A stretch of 64,000 nt of DNA from Planktothrix agardhii NIES-204 (GCA_003609755.1 AP017991.1:4265001-4329000), one strand, 5' to 3'. Shown: positions 46,644-55,421, counted from the first letter of the stretch. Notes: generated from the letters alone by a model not told the origin. Numbers and translations: made by a program.

Positions 46644-48983
46644 GTGAAACATTTTCAAAGAATTGGTGCAGGAATTTTAACTGGTGCTGCGATCGCCATT
46701 GTCGCACCAACCCCGGCATTTGCACAAACCCAAGTCCAGGATATCCGACTGGTGGAAATGAACGGGGAAGTGGCTTTAGTCTTAGTCACCCGTAGCGGAG
46801 AACGACCGGAGGTTTTTGTGGTCAGACGCGGCAATGATTTTGTTGCCGATATTATTAATACCCAACTTCCGGCCCAAAAACAAAACTTTCAACAAAATAA
46901 TCCTATCCCCGGTATTGCCTCGGTGGTAGTTACCCAACTGGATTCTACCAGTGTGCGGGTGATTGTCAGTGGGGTGAATGGTTCCCCCGAAGCCCGGATT
47001 ATGCAAGGGTCTAACGAAGGCATTGTGATTAGTATGGGTGCATCTGCGGGTGCTGTGGCCCAAGTACCTAATCAAGTCCCCCCAGCGGCACCGCCCGTAC
47101 CTCCAGCCCCCCCAGCCAGAAGCCCTCAACCCGTATTAGTTCCCGATCCTCAAATTACTATTGGTGGCCGCAATGTTCCCCAGAGTGGGATTCGTCCTTC
47201 TGATGCGGCTCCGCCTTTCCTTCCTCGGGCCGTTGCCCCACCAGTCGGGGATATTGCGGTTTCTAATATCAATCCCACAACCACTTCTGCGATTCGTTTA
47301 GATAATGCTGCTCAACGAATTCCCCGTTTAGTCTTGCGAGATGCCCCTGTTCTTGATGTACTAGCATTATTAGCCCGCACAGCAGGATTAAATATTGCTT
47401 TTCTCGATGGAGCTTCTGAACAGTCAGGACAAGCAAGCCAAGGGGCAACAGCAACAGGTAACGGACAAAAAATTTCTCTCGATATTGAAAACGAGTCCGT
47501 TGAAGATGTTTTTAACCATGTTTTACGGTTAAGTGGGTTAGAAGCCAACCGCACGGGAAATACGGTTTTTATTGGGTCACGGCTGCCCAATTCTGTAAGA
47601 AATGTTGTGGTTCGTTCCTTGCGCCTCAATCAAGTTAATTCTAGGGTTGCAGCCAACTTTTTAGCAGGTATGGGTGCTGAAAGTGCAGTAACAAGGGTGA
47701 CCCAAAAAACAACTGTTGAATCTGTCGATGTCCCTAACACAGATCAAACTATTACTACCACAGAGACTACTTTAGACACCAGTGTAGACACACTACGCAT
47801 TGAGTCCAAAGATTCAACTCCTCTACTACGAGGTTTACAAGTTCTTGCAGATGAACGACTGAACACTATAACTTTAGTGGGGCCACCTAGTTTGGTAGAG
47901 TTGGCTTCGGCTCAACTGATTCAACTAGATCTCCGTCAGCGTCAAGTGGCTGTTAACGTGAAAGTCATTGACATGAATTTAACCGGAACAGATGCCGCTA
48001 GTAGTAGTTTCTCCTTTGGGATTAACGATACCTTCTTTGTCAATGATGGCGGTGCGGCTTCGGTTAATTTTGGTGGATATAATCCCCCGAATCAGGCAAC
48101 CGCAACCAGTGGGATTAATGCCCGACCTATCATTCCGAATGCTCCCCTTGCTGGTCAGGCTCCTTTTTATAATCCTAACGGATTGTCTACAACTCCTTTA
48201 ACAGCCCCCGGAGGAGGCGTTGGTTTAGACCCGATAGCACCAGTAACTTCCCGTCCGGGTCAAATCGGGATTTCTGCATACGAACCCTACACCAGAGATT
48301 TAGCAACTGGAGCGGTGACGGCTTTAGGTTCAGTTACGAATAGCGTTTTCCCCTTCTTCCAATATCCCCGCAAGTTCTTATCAACTCTAACGGCTCAAAT
48401 TATTAGTGGTAATGCTAAGATTCTCACTGATCCGACCTTAGTGGTTCAGGAGGGTGAAAAAGCTTCCGTTGCTCTAGTTGAAAACATTGTTAAAGCTGTT
48501 AAGGTGACAACGATTTCTAACAATGGAGGTATACAAACTGATAGCGACCCTAAGTTTGAAGATGTTGGACTTAAGTTAGGGGTTAATATTGAAAGAATTG
48601 ATGATAATGGGTTTGTTACACTTATTGTTACCCCTGAGATCAGTGCAATTGGTGATCGGGTTGAAATTAGTAGTAATGGTGCTTTTGCAACACAAACATT
48701 TGTACGCACTCTAAACTCTGGCAGGGTTCGTTTACGCGATGGTCAAACCTTAATTTTATCGGGGATTATTCAGGAAAGGGAACGAGTTAATGCAAGTAAA
48801 ATTCCCCTATTAGGGGATTTACCCATTGTGGGCTCATTATTCCGCAGAACCACTAAGGAGAATACACGGGCGGAAGTGATTGTGTTAGTCACGCCTCAAA
48901 TTTTGGATGACAGCGATCGCGCTCCCTACGGTTATGAATATAGCCCTAGTCCCGATGCCTTACGGATGATGCAAAGACGATAA
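46644..48983 (+). CDS. pilQ: Type IV pilus secretin PilQ
   Basis: A 779-residue outer-membrane secretin. GTG start 46644 follows GAGGAG at 46633. Signal peptide to about residue 27 (ITPAFA-like PAFAQT), AMIN domain (VQDIRLVEMNGEVALVLVTR) at about 30-135, a Pro-rich linker, the N0 domain (FLDGASEQSGQ region about 250-310), N1, and the secretin ring from about 560, with IVEEG-like and LRDGQTLILSGIIQERERV and the ending AEVIVLVTPQILDD. It forms the pore for pili. The 120-base gap before the GTG contains no gene. Confidence 0.94.
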   Translation: MKHFQRIGAGILTGAAIAIVAPTPAFAQTQVQDIRLVEMNGEVALVLVTRSGERPEVFVVRRGNDFVADIINTQLPAQKQNFQQNNPIPGIASVVVTQLDSTSVRVIVSGVNGSPEARIMQGSNEGIVISMGASAGAVAQVPNQVPPAAPPVPPAPPARSPQPVLVPDPQITIGGRNVPQSGIRPSDAAPPFLPRAVAPPVGDIAVSNINPTTTSAIRLDNAAQRIPRLVLRDAPVLDVLALLARTAGLNIAFLDGASEQSGQASQGATATGNGQKISLDIENESVEDVFNHVLRLSGLEANRTGNTVFIGSRLPNSVRNVVVRSLRLNQVNSRVAANFLAGMGAESAVTRVTQKTTVESVDVPNTDQTITTTETTLDTSVDTLRIESKDSTPLLRGLQVLADERLNTITLVGPPSLVELASAQLIQLDLRQRQVAVNVKVIDMNLTGTDAASSSFSFGINDTFFVNDGGAASVNFGGYNPPNQATATSGINARPIIPNAPLAGQAPFYNPNGLSTTPLTAPGGGVGLDPIAPVTSRPGQIGISAYEPYTRDLATGAVTALGSVTNSVFPFFQYPRKFLSTLTAQIISGNAKILTDPTLVVQEGEKASVALVENIVKAVKVTTISNNGGIQTDSDPKFEDVGLKLGVNIERIDDNGFVTLIVTPEISAIGDRVEISSNGAFATQTFVRTLNSGRVRLRDGQTLILSGIIQERERVNASKIPLLGDLPIVGSLFRRTTKENTRAEVIVLVTPQILDDSDRAPYGYEYSPSPDALRMMQRR

Positions 48984-49754
48984 ATCAGTAACACAGCCCT
49001 TTTTACCCCCCTGCCCCCCTTACCAATGGGGGTAGAATCCAGTTCCTCCATTACCAATGGAGACTCTGAATCCAGTTCCCCCCATTACCAAGGGGGGGGC
49101 TAGGGGGGGTAAAACCCAGTTCCCCCCATTACCAAGGGGGGCTAGGGGGGGGTAAAACCCAGTTCCCCCCATTACCAAGGGGGGCTAGGGGGGGGTAAAA
49201 CCCAGTTCCCCCCATTACCAAGGGGGGGCTAGGGGGGTAAAACCCAGTTCCCCCCATTACCAAGGGGGGGCTAGGGGGGGTAAAACCCAGTTCCCCCATT
49301 ACCAAGGGGGGCTAGGGGGGTAAAACCCAGTTCCCCCCATTACCAAGGGGGGCTAGGGGGGGTAAAACCCAGTTCCCCCCATTACCAAGGGGGGCTAGGG
49401 GGGGTAAAACCCAGTTCCCCCATTACCAAGGGGGGCTAGGGGGGGTAAAACCCAGTTCCCCCCATTACCAAGGGGGGGCTAGGGGGGTAAAACCCAGTTC
49501 CCCCATTACCAAGGGGGGGCTAGGGGGGTAAAACCCAGTTCCCCCCATTACCAAGGGGGGCTAGGGGGGGTAAAACCCAGTTCCCCCCATTACCAAGGGG
49601 GGCTAGGGGGGGGGTAAAACCCAGTTTCAACTAAAATTTATAGCTTACTGCTCGCTTTAAGTTGACATAGATCAGTCACTTCGCTCTTACGAGTCAACAG
49701 TCAACAGCTATACTATTGATTGCTTCATGCCAATTCTAAGGAGTAAAAACTCAA
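48984..49754. other. Intergenic region between pilQ and HU, dominated by a tandem repeat
   Basis: 771 bases. The tandem array covers about 49012-49626. The last 128 bases hold a candidate -10 (TATACT at 49709-49714) for the HU gene, with a weak -35. No gene is seen. Confidence 0.7.
49012..49626. repeat. Tandem array of palindromic 40-44 bp units (13 regular plus 2 degenerate)
   Basis: Each unit reads CCCAGTT-CCCCCC-ATTACCAA-GGGGGG-CTAG-G-run-TAAAA. I measured start-to-start spacings of CCAGTT from 49116 onward as 43, 43, 42, 43, 40, 42, 42, 41, 42, 41, 42 and 44 bases. Variation is almost only in the length of the C and G runs. The first two units are degenerate (ATTACCAATGGAG). The palindrome core matches the insert in purL. 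It is not CRISPR, because the segments between the cores are constant. Confidence 0.9.
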
Positions 49755-50060
49755 ATGAACAAAGGTGAATTAGTGGACGCCGTAGCAGAACGGGCCAGTG
49801 TGACCAAAAAACAAGCTGATGCGGTGTTAACGGCAGCTTTAGAAACCATCATGGAAGCAGTTTCCAATGATGACAAAGTGACACTGGTTGGCTTTGGTTC
49901 CTTTGAGTCCCGCGAACGGAAAGCCCGTGAGGGTCGTAACCCGAAAACTGGGGAAAAAATGGAAATTCCAGCCACCAAAGTCCCGGCTTTTTCATCGGGT
50001 AAACTATTCAAGGAAAAAGTGGCTAATACCAAAGCAGAGCCAGACAGTGATGAGGACTAA
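49755..50060 (+). CDS. HU family DNA-binding protein
   Basis: A 101-residue HU homologue. MNKGELVDAVAERASVTKKQ is the helical dimer part, VTLVGFGSFESRERKAREGR is the loop and RNPKTGEKMEIPATKVPAFS is the DNA-binding arm with the conserved Pro. The last ten residues (AEPDSDED) form an acidic tail typical of cyanobacterial HU. TAAGGAG at 49738-49744 is the Shine-Dalgarno. The cobD-like gene starts 9 bases after the stop, suggesting one transcript. Confidence 0.95.
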   Translation: MNKGELVDAVAERASVTKKQADAVLTAALETIMEAVSNDDKVTLVGFGSFESRERKAREGRNPKTGEKMEIPATKVPAFSSGKLFKEKVANTKAEPDSDED

Positions 50061-50069
50061 TTTCTAGGC

Positions 50070-51203
50070 GTGGAAGCAACCCATTCACCCCGTCATGGTG
50101 GAAATTTGATTTGGGCTGCGACCGTGGCCGACTGCTCTCCCTTGGATATTCTGGATTTTTCTGCCAGTATTAATCCTTGGGGGCCGCCTTTGTCGGCGCT
50201 GGTGGCAATTCAAGACCATCTGAGGGATTTAAAAGCCTATCCCAATCCCGATTATGGAGAATTGAAGGAAGCGATCGCCACTCAAATCAACCGCGAAACC
50301 GGATCGAACTTCCTAGGGGCGGATTGGGTTTTACCCGGAAATGGGGCAGCAGAGTTACTGACCTGGGCAGGACGGGAATTAGCGGCATTAGATGCGACCT
50401 ATTTACTGACTCCTGCCTTTGGGGACTATGGGCGCTCACTCAGGGCTTTTGAGGGGAATGTGATTGAGTGTCCGCTTGCGATGACCTCTGTTGAGTTAGA
50501 TTTCTCTATGCCTCAACCCTTGAGTTCTAAATCGGGGTTATTATTAAATAATCCCCATAATCCCACCGGAAAACTGTTTACGGCTGAAATATTATTAGAA
50601 TCCTTAAAACAGTTTGCTTTGGTGGTGGTGGATGAGGCATTTATGGATTTTTTACTTCCCACTCAACAGCAAAGTTTAGTTTCTTGGGTGAAGGAATATG
50701 AAAATTTAGTGATATTGCGATCGCTAACCAAATTCTATAGTTTACCCGGATTGCGTTTAGGATATGCGATCGCCCATCCCCAACGCTTAGAAAAATGGCA
50801 ACGGTGGCGCGATCCTTGGCCTGTAAATAGTTTGGCGGTGGCGGCGGGAATTGCTGTTTTAAAAGATCATGAATTTCAACAACAAACCTGGAATTGGTTA
50901 GAAGAATCCCGTCCTCAATTATATCATAATTTAGCTAATATATCAGGATTAAAACCCTATCCGGGTGCGGCTAATTTTATTTTAGTAGAATCTGATGTTT
51001 CGGTTTCTAAATTGCAATTAAATCTATTAAAAAAACACCGAATTCTAATTCGAGATTGTTTGAGTTTTGCCAGTTTGGGCGATCGCTATTTCCGAGTTGC
51101 AATTAGAACCGAAGCCGAGAATCAAAGGTTAATTGAGGCGTTAAGGGATTATAGCAGGGAACAGGAAACAGCCCCCCCAAACCCCCCGTGCACGGTGGGC
51201 TAG
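50070..51203 (+). CDS. cobD: Threonine-phosphate decarboxylase (CobD/CobC-like, PLP enzyme), C-terminus from a repeat
   Basis: A 377-residue aminotransferase-fold protein beginning HSPRHGGNLIWAATVADCSP, the HGGN start seen in CobD. LNNPHNPTGKLF and VVVDEAFMDFL bind PLP, and LTKFYSLPGLRLGYA carries the Schiff-base Lys. The cobalamin enzyme makes 1-aminopropan-2-ol phosphate; histidinol-phosphate aminotransferase is the nearest alternative. The start is GTG 50070. The last about 15 residues ([14 protein letters not shown]) and the stop TAG come from a palindromic repeat (51153-51220), so the native C-terminus has been replaced. Confidence 0.82.
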   Translation: MEATHSPRHGGNLIWAATVADCSPLDILDFSASINPWGPPLSALVAIQDHLRDLKAYPNPDYGELKEAIATQINRETGSNFLGADWVLPGNGAAELLTWAGRELAALDATYLLTPAFGDYGRSLRAFEGNVIECPLAMTSVELDFSMPQPLSSKSGLLLNNPHNPTGKLFTAEILLESLKQFALVVVDEAFMDFLLPTQQQSLVSWVKEYENLVILRSLTKFYSLPGLRLGYAIAHPQRLEKWQRWRDPWPVNSLAVAAGIAVLKDHEFQQQTWNWLEESRPQLYHNLANISGLKPYPGAANFILVESDVSVSKLQLNLLKKHRILIRDCLSFASLGDRYFRVAIRTEAENQRLIEALRDYSREQETAPPNPPCTVG

Positions 51204-51220
51204 GGGGGCTGTTCCCTGCT
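51153..51220. repeat. Palindromic repeat forming the end of cobD
   Basis: AGCAGGGAACAG (51153-51164) pairs perfectly with CTGTTCCCTGCT (51209-51220), and an inner C-run pairs with GGGGGG (with a bulge). The centre holds CCCCCCGTGCACGG. It lies between convergent genes and could terminate both. Confidence 0.8.
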
Positions 51221-51223
51221 ATA

Positions 51224-52726
51224 TCAGTTCAACTCAGCTTCTATTTTGGGAAAATCCCCCTTCTGATAAACAGCAATTTGTTCAGGGGTTTGTAAATCCA
51301 TAAAATCCGCCAACTCGCTATAGGTGACACACCGAACTTCTGGTTTCCCACAAACCTCCTCAGCAAAACGAAATAGCGCATTCCAGTAAGCTCCCTGATT
51401 CCAAGCTGAAAAGTGATGACCGATATTTACAGGCGCACGGTTGCCAGAATAGTTACTATTGAAGTATTTTAAATAAGTTTGAAAAGTATCTTCTTCATAG
51501 CGCTTGGCATTACTAGAATTTGGTTTTGCCTGAGAATGGAGATAGTAAAAGTTATAATCCATTGATAGAACATTTTTGCGGGTAATTGCCGTTGTTAAAG
51601 AAGCCAGGGGAAAGTTCCAAATCCCATTTTCTTGTTTTGGCCAGTAATTCGCCGCTGCTACTTTGCTCGTATCATAGCGAAATCCGGTTTTCTTCAAAGT
51701 TTTGTATAAACCCAGACTCTGACCCAACTCAGGAGCGCGAAAACCTTGAATAGCACTGCGGTCAAAGGCAAAAGCACCCTTCAAACCATTGATTTTGTAG
51801 GCATCAAAAATAAACTGATCAAAATAGTTAAACTCTTTTTTCCAGTCCGCCTCACTCCAGCGACTCCCATCAAAGTGACCCACCGCATGGGAGCCAATTT
51901 CATGACCCTCTTGGTATGCTTGATTTAACTGTTCCAGACGGAGATTAATCTCTTGCTTAGTGCCACCCCAACCAATGGCAGACCGTCCCTGACCCTTGCC
52001 CCCAGGGGGTTTATAGAGGTTGCGTTTCTCATTATTTACAAAATAAACCCCACTAATAAAATAGGTAAAGTGAGCCGAAATATTTTTTTTCGCCATACTT
52101 TGAGTAAAGTTGCGAGATTTTTTCCAGGCATCTAGGGAATAGGAGCCATCAAAAGCCAGTAGTACAAACTGAGGGGGACGACCTGCTACCGGATTTTGAT
52201 CCTGAATTAGTTTATACAGTAAATCGGAACTCCAGCGAGTTGACCCGCAAGCATCACCCCCATCAGCATCCTTACAGGCGGCGACAAGTTTCTGGGAAAA
52301 AGGGCCCAAGGCCTGATTTCCTTCTACGCAATAGCCCAAAATTTGATTCAGGCGACTCCCATCGGGACAACGCCCGTTTCCATAGGCTTTGAGGAATAAG
52401 GGTTCGGGCCATTCCTGGGTATTACAGACATTACCACCATCCAAGTCACGGCATTTTTGCAGCATTCCCTGGGTAAACGGGCCCAAAGCGTTTTCACCGT
52501 TGGAATAGAAATAACCTCCTAAACTATTAACAGGTTTTTCTTTGATGGGTTTCGGGGTTTCGGAGACTACTGAGTTAGACTTTTCTGTCGGTGAAACCAG
52601 CGAGGAGGACTTCGCGCAACCCCAGAATATTAAGGATGAACTGAGATAAATGCAGGTTTGATAAAACCATTTTGAATTTTTTAACACGATGCCCCACTTC
52701 TTCAAGAAATTACCAAATTCTACCAT
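51224..52726 (-). CDS. Exported polysaccharide deacetylase-like protein with two N-terminal repeats
   Basis: A 500-residue protein. A hydrophobic segment with WFYQTCIYLSSSLIFWGC gives a possible lipobox (C37). Two tandem units (about 75-115 and 138-172) share ALGPF-Q-C-D-DGG-C-W. The NodB-like domain follows from about 185 (LLAFDGSY, EIGSHAVGHFDGSRW, GFRAPELGQS, NIGHHFSAWN). The usual first Asp-Asp and His-box are altered (FDGS, HAVGH), so catalysis on chitin or peptidoglycan is uncertain. A palindromic repeat lies at its start, just before the ATG. Confidence 0.75.
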   Translation of the reverse strand: MVEFGNFLKKWGIVLKNSKWFYQTCIYLSSSLIFWGCAKSSSLVSPTEKSNSVVSETPKPIKEKPVNSLGGYFYSNGENALGPFTQGMLQKCRDLDGGNVCNTQEWPEPLFLKAYGNGRCPDGSRLNQILGYCVEGNQALGPFSQKLVAACKDADGGDACGSTRWSSDLLYKLIQDQNPVAGRPPQFVLLAFDGSYSLDAWKKSRNFTQSMAKKNISAHFTYFISGVYFVNNEKRNLYKPPGGKGQGRSAIGWGGTKQEINLRLEQLNQAYQEGHEIGSHAVGHFDGSRWSEADWKKEFNYFDQFIFDAYKINGLKGAFAFDRSAIQGFRAPELGQSLGLYKTLKKTGFRYDTSKVAAANYWPKQENGIWNFPLASLTTAITRKNVLSMDYNFYYLHSQAKPNSSNAKRYEEDTFQTYLKYFNSNYSGNRAPVNIGHHFSAWNQGAYWNALFRFAEEVCGKPEVRCVTYSELADFMDLQTPEQIAVYQKGDFPKIEAELN

Positions 52727-52728
52727 TT

Positions 52729-52771
52729 GTAGTAAGCCCTTCAGGGCTTAGAGGCGTTCATGCTTCACTAC
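52729..52771. repeat. GTAGTAAGCCCT palindromic element, copy 1
   Basis: GTAGTAAGCCC TTCA GGGCTTA forms a hairpin, followed by a degenerate second half ending CACTAC. GTAGT and ACTAC are terminal inverted ends. The fuller copy is at 53392-53434, on the other side of the Uma2 gene, in the same orientation. Confidence 0.75.
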
Positions 52772-52814
52772 AAAATGTTAGAATTAATTTAAAAATAACT
52801 TTATTTTCAAAACT

Positions 52815-53387
52815 ATGATTGCTAATCAACACGAAACTTACATTTCTCCAGAAGATTATCTAGCAGGGGAAGAAACCAGCCCGATCAAACATGAATATAT
52901 TGACGGACAAGTTTATGCAATGGCAGGGGCGAGTGATGCTCATGTGACAATTTGCCTTAATTTAGCATCAGCGTTAAGAAATCATGTTCGAGGGAAAAGT
53001 TGTCGGGTTTATATGTCAGATATGAAAGCCCAGATAGATACGGCTAATATTTATTATTATCCTGATGTTATGGTAACTTGTGATCCCATGGATAAAAAAT
53101 TTACAAATCATAAAAAATATCCTTGTTTAATTATCGAAGTTTTATCCCCAAAAACAGAAGCATTTGATCGTGGTGACAAGTTTGCCGACTATCAACAATT
53201 AGAAACCTTACAAGAGTATGTTTTAATTAACCAAAAACGTCAGCGTGTAGACTGTTTTCGTCGCAATAACGAAGGTTTGTGGGTATTACAATTCTATCAT
53301 TCAGGCAGTGAAATTCATCTCACCAGTATTGATTTTCGCACTCATATCGAGGCTTTATATGAAGATGTTACCTTTGAAGATAATTAA
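52815..53387 (+). CDS. Uma2 family (DUF820) putative endonuclease
   Basis: A 190-residue classic Uma2 protein: YISPEDYLAGEETSPIKHEY, IDGQVYAMAGASDAH, the acidic site IYYYPDVMVTCD (Asp after Pro) and CLIIEVLSPKTEAFDRGDKF (Glu-x-Lys-like). It is bracketed by two copies of the GTAGTAAGCCCT repeat (52729-52771 and 53392-53434), which is how mobile or repeat-mediated insertions look. The host role of Uma2 proteins is unknown. Confidence 0.86.
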   Translation: MIANQHETYISPEDYLAGEETSPIKHEYIDGQVYAMAGASDAHVTICLNLASALRNHVRGKSCRVYMSDMKAQIDTANIYYYPDVMVTCDPMDKKFTNHKKYPCLIIEVLSPKTEAFDRGDKFADYQQLETLQEYVLINQKRQRVDCFRRNNEGLWVLQFYHSGSEIHLTSIDFRTHIEALYEDVTFEDN

Positions 53388-53391
53388 CTTC

Positions 53392-53434
53392 GTAGTAAGC
53401 CCTTTAGGGCTTAGAGTCCTGAAGGACTCACTAC
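53392..53434. repeat. GTAGTAAGCCCT palindromic element, copy 2
   Basis: Two hairpins in one 43-base unit: TAAGCCC TTTA GGGCTTA and GAGTCC TGAA GGACTC, with GTAGT and ACTAC ends. It begins 5 bases after the Uma2 stop. A third copy with only the second hairpin is at 61681-61705. Confidence 0.8.
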
Positions 53435-53553
53435 GAAATGAGCAACTTATTCAAAGTATTGAGTAGGTGATAAACAGGGTTTATTGACCCTATATAGCGA
53501 TAAATTATGGAATCTGTTATACTTATGTAGATAAGAGAAAGGGAGTCAAAAAA

Positions 53554-54042
53554 ATGACCACTATCCAATCAACGACAACTGCAATAACATCCCTTTATGA
53601 TCGGGATTTTTATCTGTGGTTACAGACAACTATCAACATATTAAAAGAGGGAAAATTTGCCGAAGTAGATTTAGAGAACTTACTAGAGGAACTGGAAAGT
53701 ATGGGGAGAAGCGATAAAAATGCTTTAAAAAGTAATTTGAAGGTACTTTTAATGCACTTACTCAAATATAAATATCAGCCAGAAAAACTAACAAATAGTT
53801 GGGTGTACACCATTCGTGAACATCGTCAACGCCTCCGAGATACCTTCAAAACCAGTCCGAGTCTATATCGTTTTTTTGAAGATATTTTTAATGAATCTTA
53901 TCAAGATGCCAGGGAACTAGGCGCAGATGAAACAGGTTTATCTATTAATCTATTTCCCACGGAGTCTCCCTTTACTGTAGAAGAAGTTCTTAATCCTGAT
54001 TTTTTACCTTCTGAGAAGAATTGCCCAAAAAATGATCAGTAG
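53554..54042 (+). CDS. DUF29 family protein (162 aa)
   Basis: A 162-residue protein with LYDRDFYLWLQTTINILKEG, VDLENLLEELESMGRSDKNA and LLMHLLKYKYQPEKLTNSW, the DUF29 pattern, a helical family very common in cyanobacteria and of unknown role. GGGAG at 53540 is a Shine-Dalgarno. It stands 167 bases after the Uma2 gene. Confidence 0.85.
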   Translation: MTTIQSTTTAITSLYDRDFYLWLQTTINILKEGKFAEVDLENLLEELESMGRSDKNALKSNLKVLLMHLLKYKYQPEKLTNSWVYTIREHRQRLRDTFKTSPSLYRFFEDIFNESYQDARELGADETGLSINLFPTESPFTVEEVLNPDFLPSEKNCPKNDQ

Positions 54043-54493
54043 GGATAAGATATATCGTGTTCCTATGCTTTGAAACCTTTTGAAGAACGACAAAAGAGAG
54101 ATAAACACTTATTGACAATTACACTAAAATATTTTAGTCTAAAAATTGTGTAATTATATACTCAACTTAAAATAGCAAAATTAATTGAGTCTGTTGACAG
54201 AATTTCCGATTGGGGTGTTAACCCAAGATTTATTTGAATATGAAAGTTATCCTAAAATTCAACAAAAACATGATATAATCCGGTTGGCTTGAATTTAAGA
54301 TAACGAGGAAACCGGTCTGAACTTAAGAAAAAATTTGCGATCACAACCCGGAATCGAAGTCGCCAGCGAAGCTACGAATGCTGAAACAGGCTTGTTGAAT
54401 CAATTGATATGGATAGAAATTTCTGTTATCCTACAATCAACCCAGATTGGCTTCCATTGATTAATTAAACATTTATTAGTTGAGGAGATTTTC
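54043..54493. other. Intergenic region with palindromes and a possible gene remnant before desC
   Basis: 451 bases. CTAAAAT-ATTTTAG (54124-54137) is a perfect palindrome enclosed by AATTACAC (54117-54124) and GTGTAATT (54148-54155). At 54193-54291 the plus strand reads LLTEFPIGVLTQDLFEYESY then PKIQQKHDIIRLA before a stop, with no start, perhaps a gene remnant. The desC transcript must start in the later part. Confidence 0.4.
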
Positions 54494-55342
54494 ATGACGT
54501 TTCAGACCGCAACTTCCCCGGAAAATGAACCAAAATTAAGCGGTTTAACAGTTGCGTTTTTCGGTATTATCCATTTGCTGGCTTTATTAGCACCTTGGTT
54601 TTTTTCCTGGTCAGCGTTAGGAATTACGCTGTTTCTACACTGGTTTTTTGGCAGTATTGGAATTTGTTTAGGCTACCATCGTCTATTAAGTCATCGCAGT
54701 TTTAAAGTTCCCAAATGGTTAGAATATGGGATTACTTTAGTTGGGGTTTGTGCCTTGCAAGGGGGGCCGATTTTTTGGGTAGCCGGACACCGTTTGCACC
54801 ATGCCCATACCGAACATGAAGATAAAGATCCCTACTCCGCAAAACGAGGATTTTGGTGGAGTCACATGATGTGGATTTTCTATCCTCGTCCATCCTTTTT
54901 TGACGCTGAACACTACAAACGATTTGCACCGGATTTAGCACGAGATCCCTTTTATTGTTGGTTAGATCGGTATCATCTGTTAATGCAAATTCCCGTGGCC
55001 TTACTGCTTTATGCCATTGGGGGTTGGTCATGGGTCATTTATGGGGTATTTGTCCGGGCTGTGGTGTTGTGGCATAGTACCTGGTTGATTAATTCGGTAA
55101 CTCATATGTGGGGATACCGCAGCTTTGACACCAATGATAATTCTCGGAATCTTTGGTGGGCGGCAATTTTTACCTACGGGGAAGGTTGGCATAATAACCA
55201 TCACGCCTATCCGAATGTTGCTAAAGCGGGACTGAAATGGTGGGAACTCGATATGACTTGGTGGTCAATTTGGGTTTTAAAAACCGTTGGTTTGGCCCAG
55301 AAAGTGGTCATGCCCCCGACTCAACGGGTAAAACAAGCCTAA
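54494..55342 (+). CDS. desC: Acyl-lipid delta-9 fatty acid desaturase (DesC-like)
   Basis: A 282-residue membrane desaturase that introduces the first double bond into acyl chains bound to lipids. All three His boxes are present: HRLLSH (62-67), HRLHHAH (about 99-105) and the third HNNHH (about 232-236), which hold the two irons. The hydrophobic segments are paired around them. GAGGAG before the ATG is a good Shine-Dalgarno. Cyanobacterial desaturases respond to cold; no specific element was recognised. Confidence 0.9.
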   Translation: MTFQTATSPENEPKLSGLTVAFFGIIHLLALLAPWFFSWSALGITLFLHWFFGSIGICLGYHRLLSHRSFKVPKWLEYGITLVGVCALQGGPIFWVAGHRLHHAHTEHEDKDPYSAKRGFWWSHMMWIFYPRPSFFDAEHYKRFAPDLARDPFYCWLDRYHLLMQIPVALLLYAIGGWSWVIYGVFVRAVVLWHSTWLINSVTHMWGYRSFDTNDNSRNLWWAAIFTYGEGWHNNHHAYPNVAKAGLKWWELDMTWWSIWVLKTVGLAQKVVMPPTQRVKQA

Positions 55343-55357
55343 GAATAGGGAACAGGG

Positions 55358-55398
55358 AACCCGCCCCCTAAGACAGTTGATCCGATGGGCGGGTTTTT
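55358..55398 (+). terminator. Terminator after desC
   Basis: AACCCGCCC (55358-55366) pairs with GGGCGGGTT (55387-55395), then TTT. The arms match the dispersed inverted-repeat family at 15408, so a repeat may have been adopted as a terminator. Confidence 0.75.
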
Positions 55399-55421
55399 CA
55401 TTGTGATTTGGGGGAAACGGG

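Noticed and set aside
49012-49626. CRISPR array
   Set aside because: The spacing is CRISPR-like, but the sequence between palindromes is the same in every unit apart from run lengths, and no cas gene is in the window.
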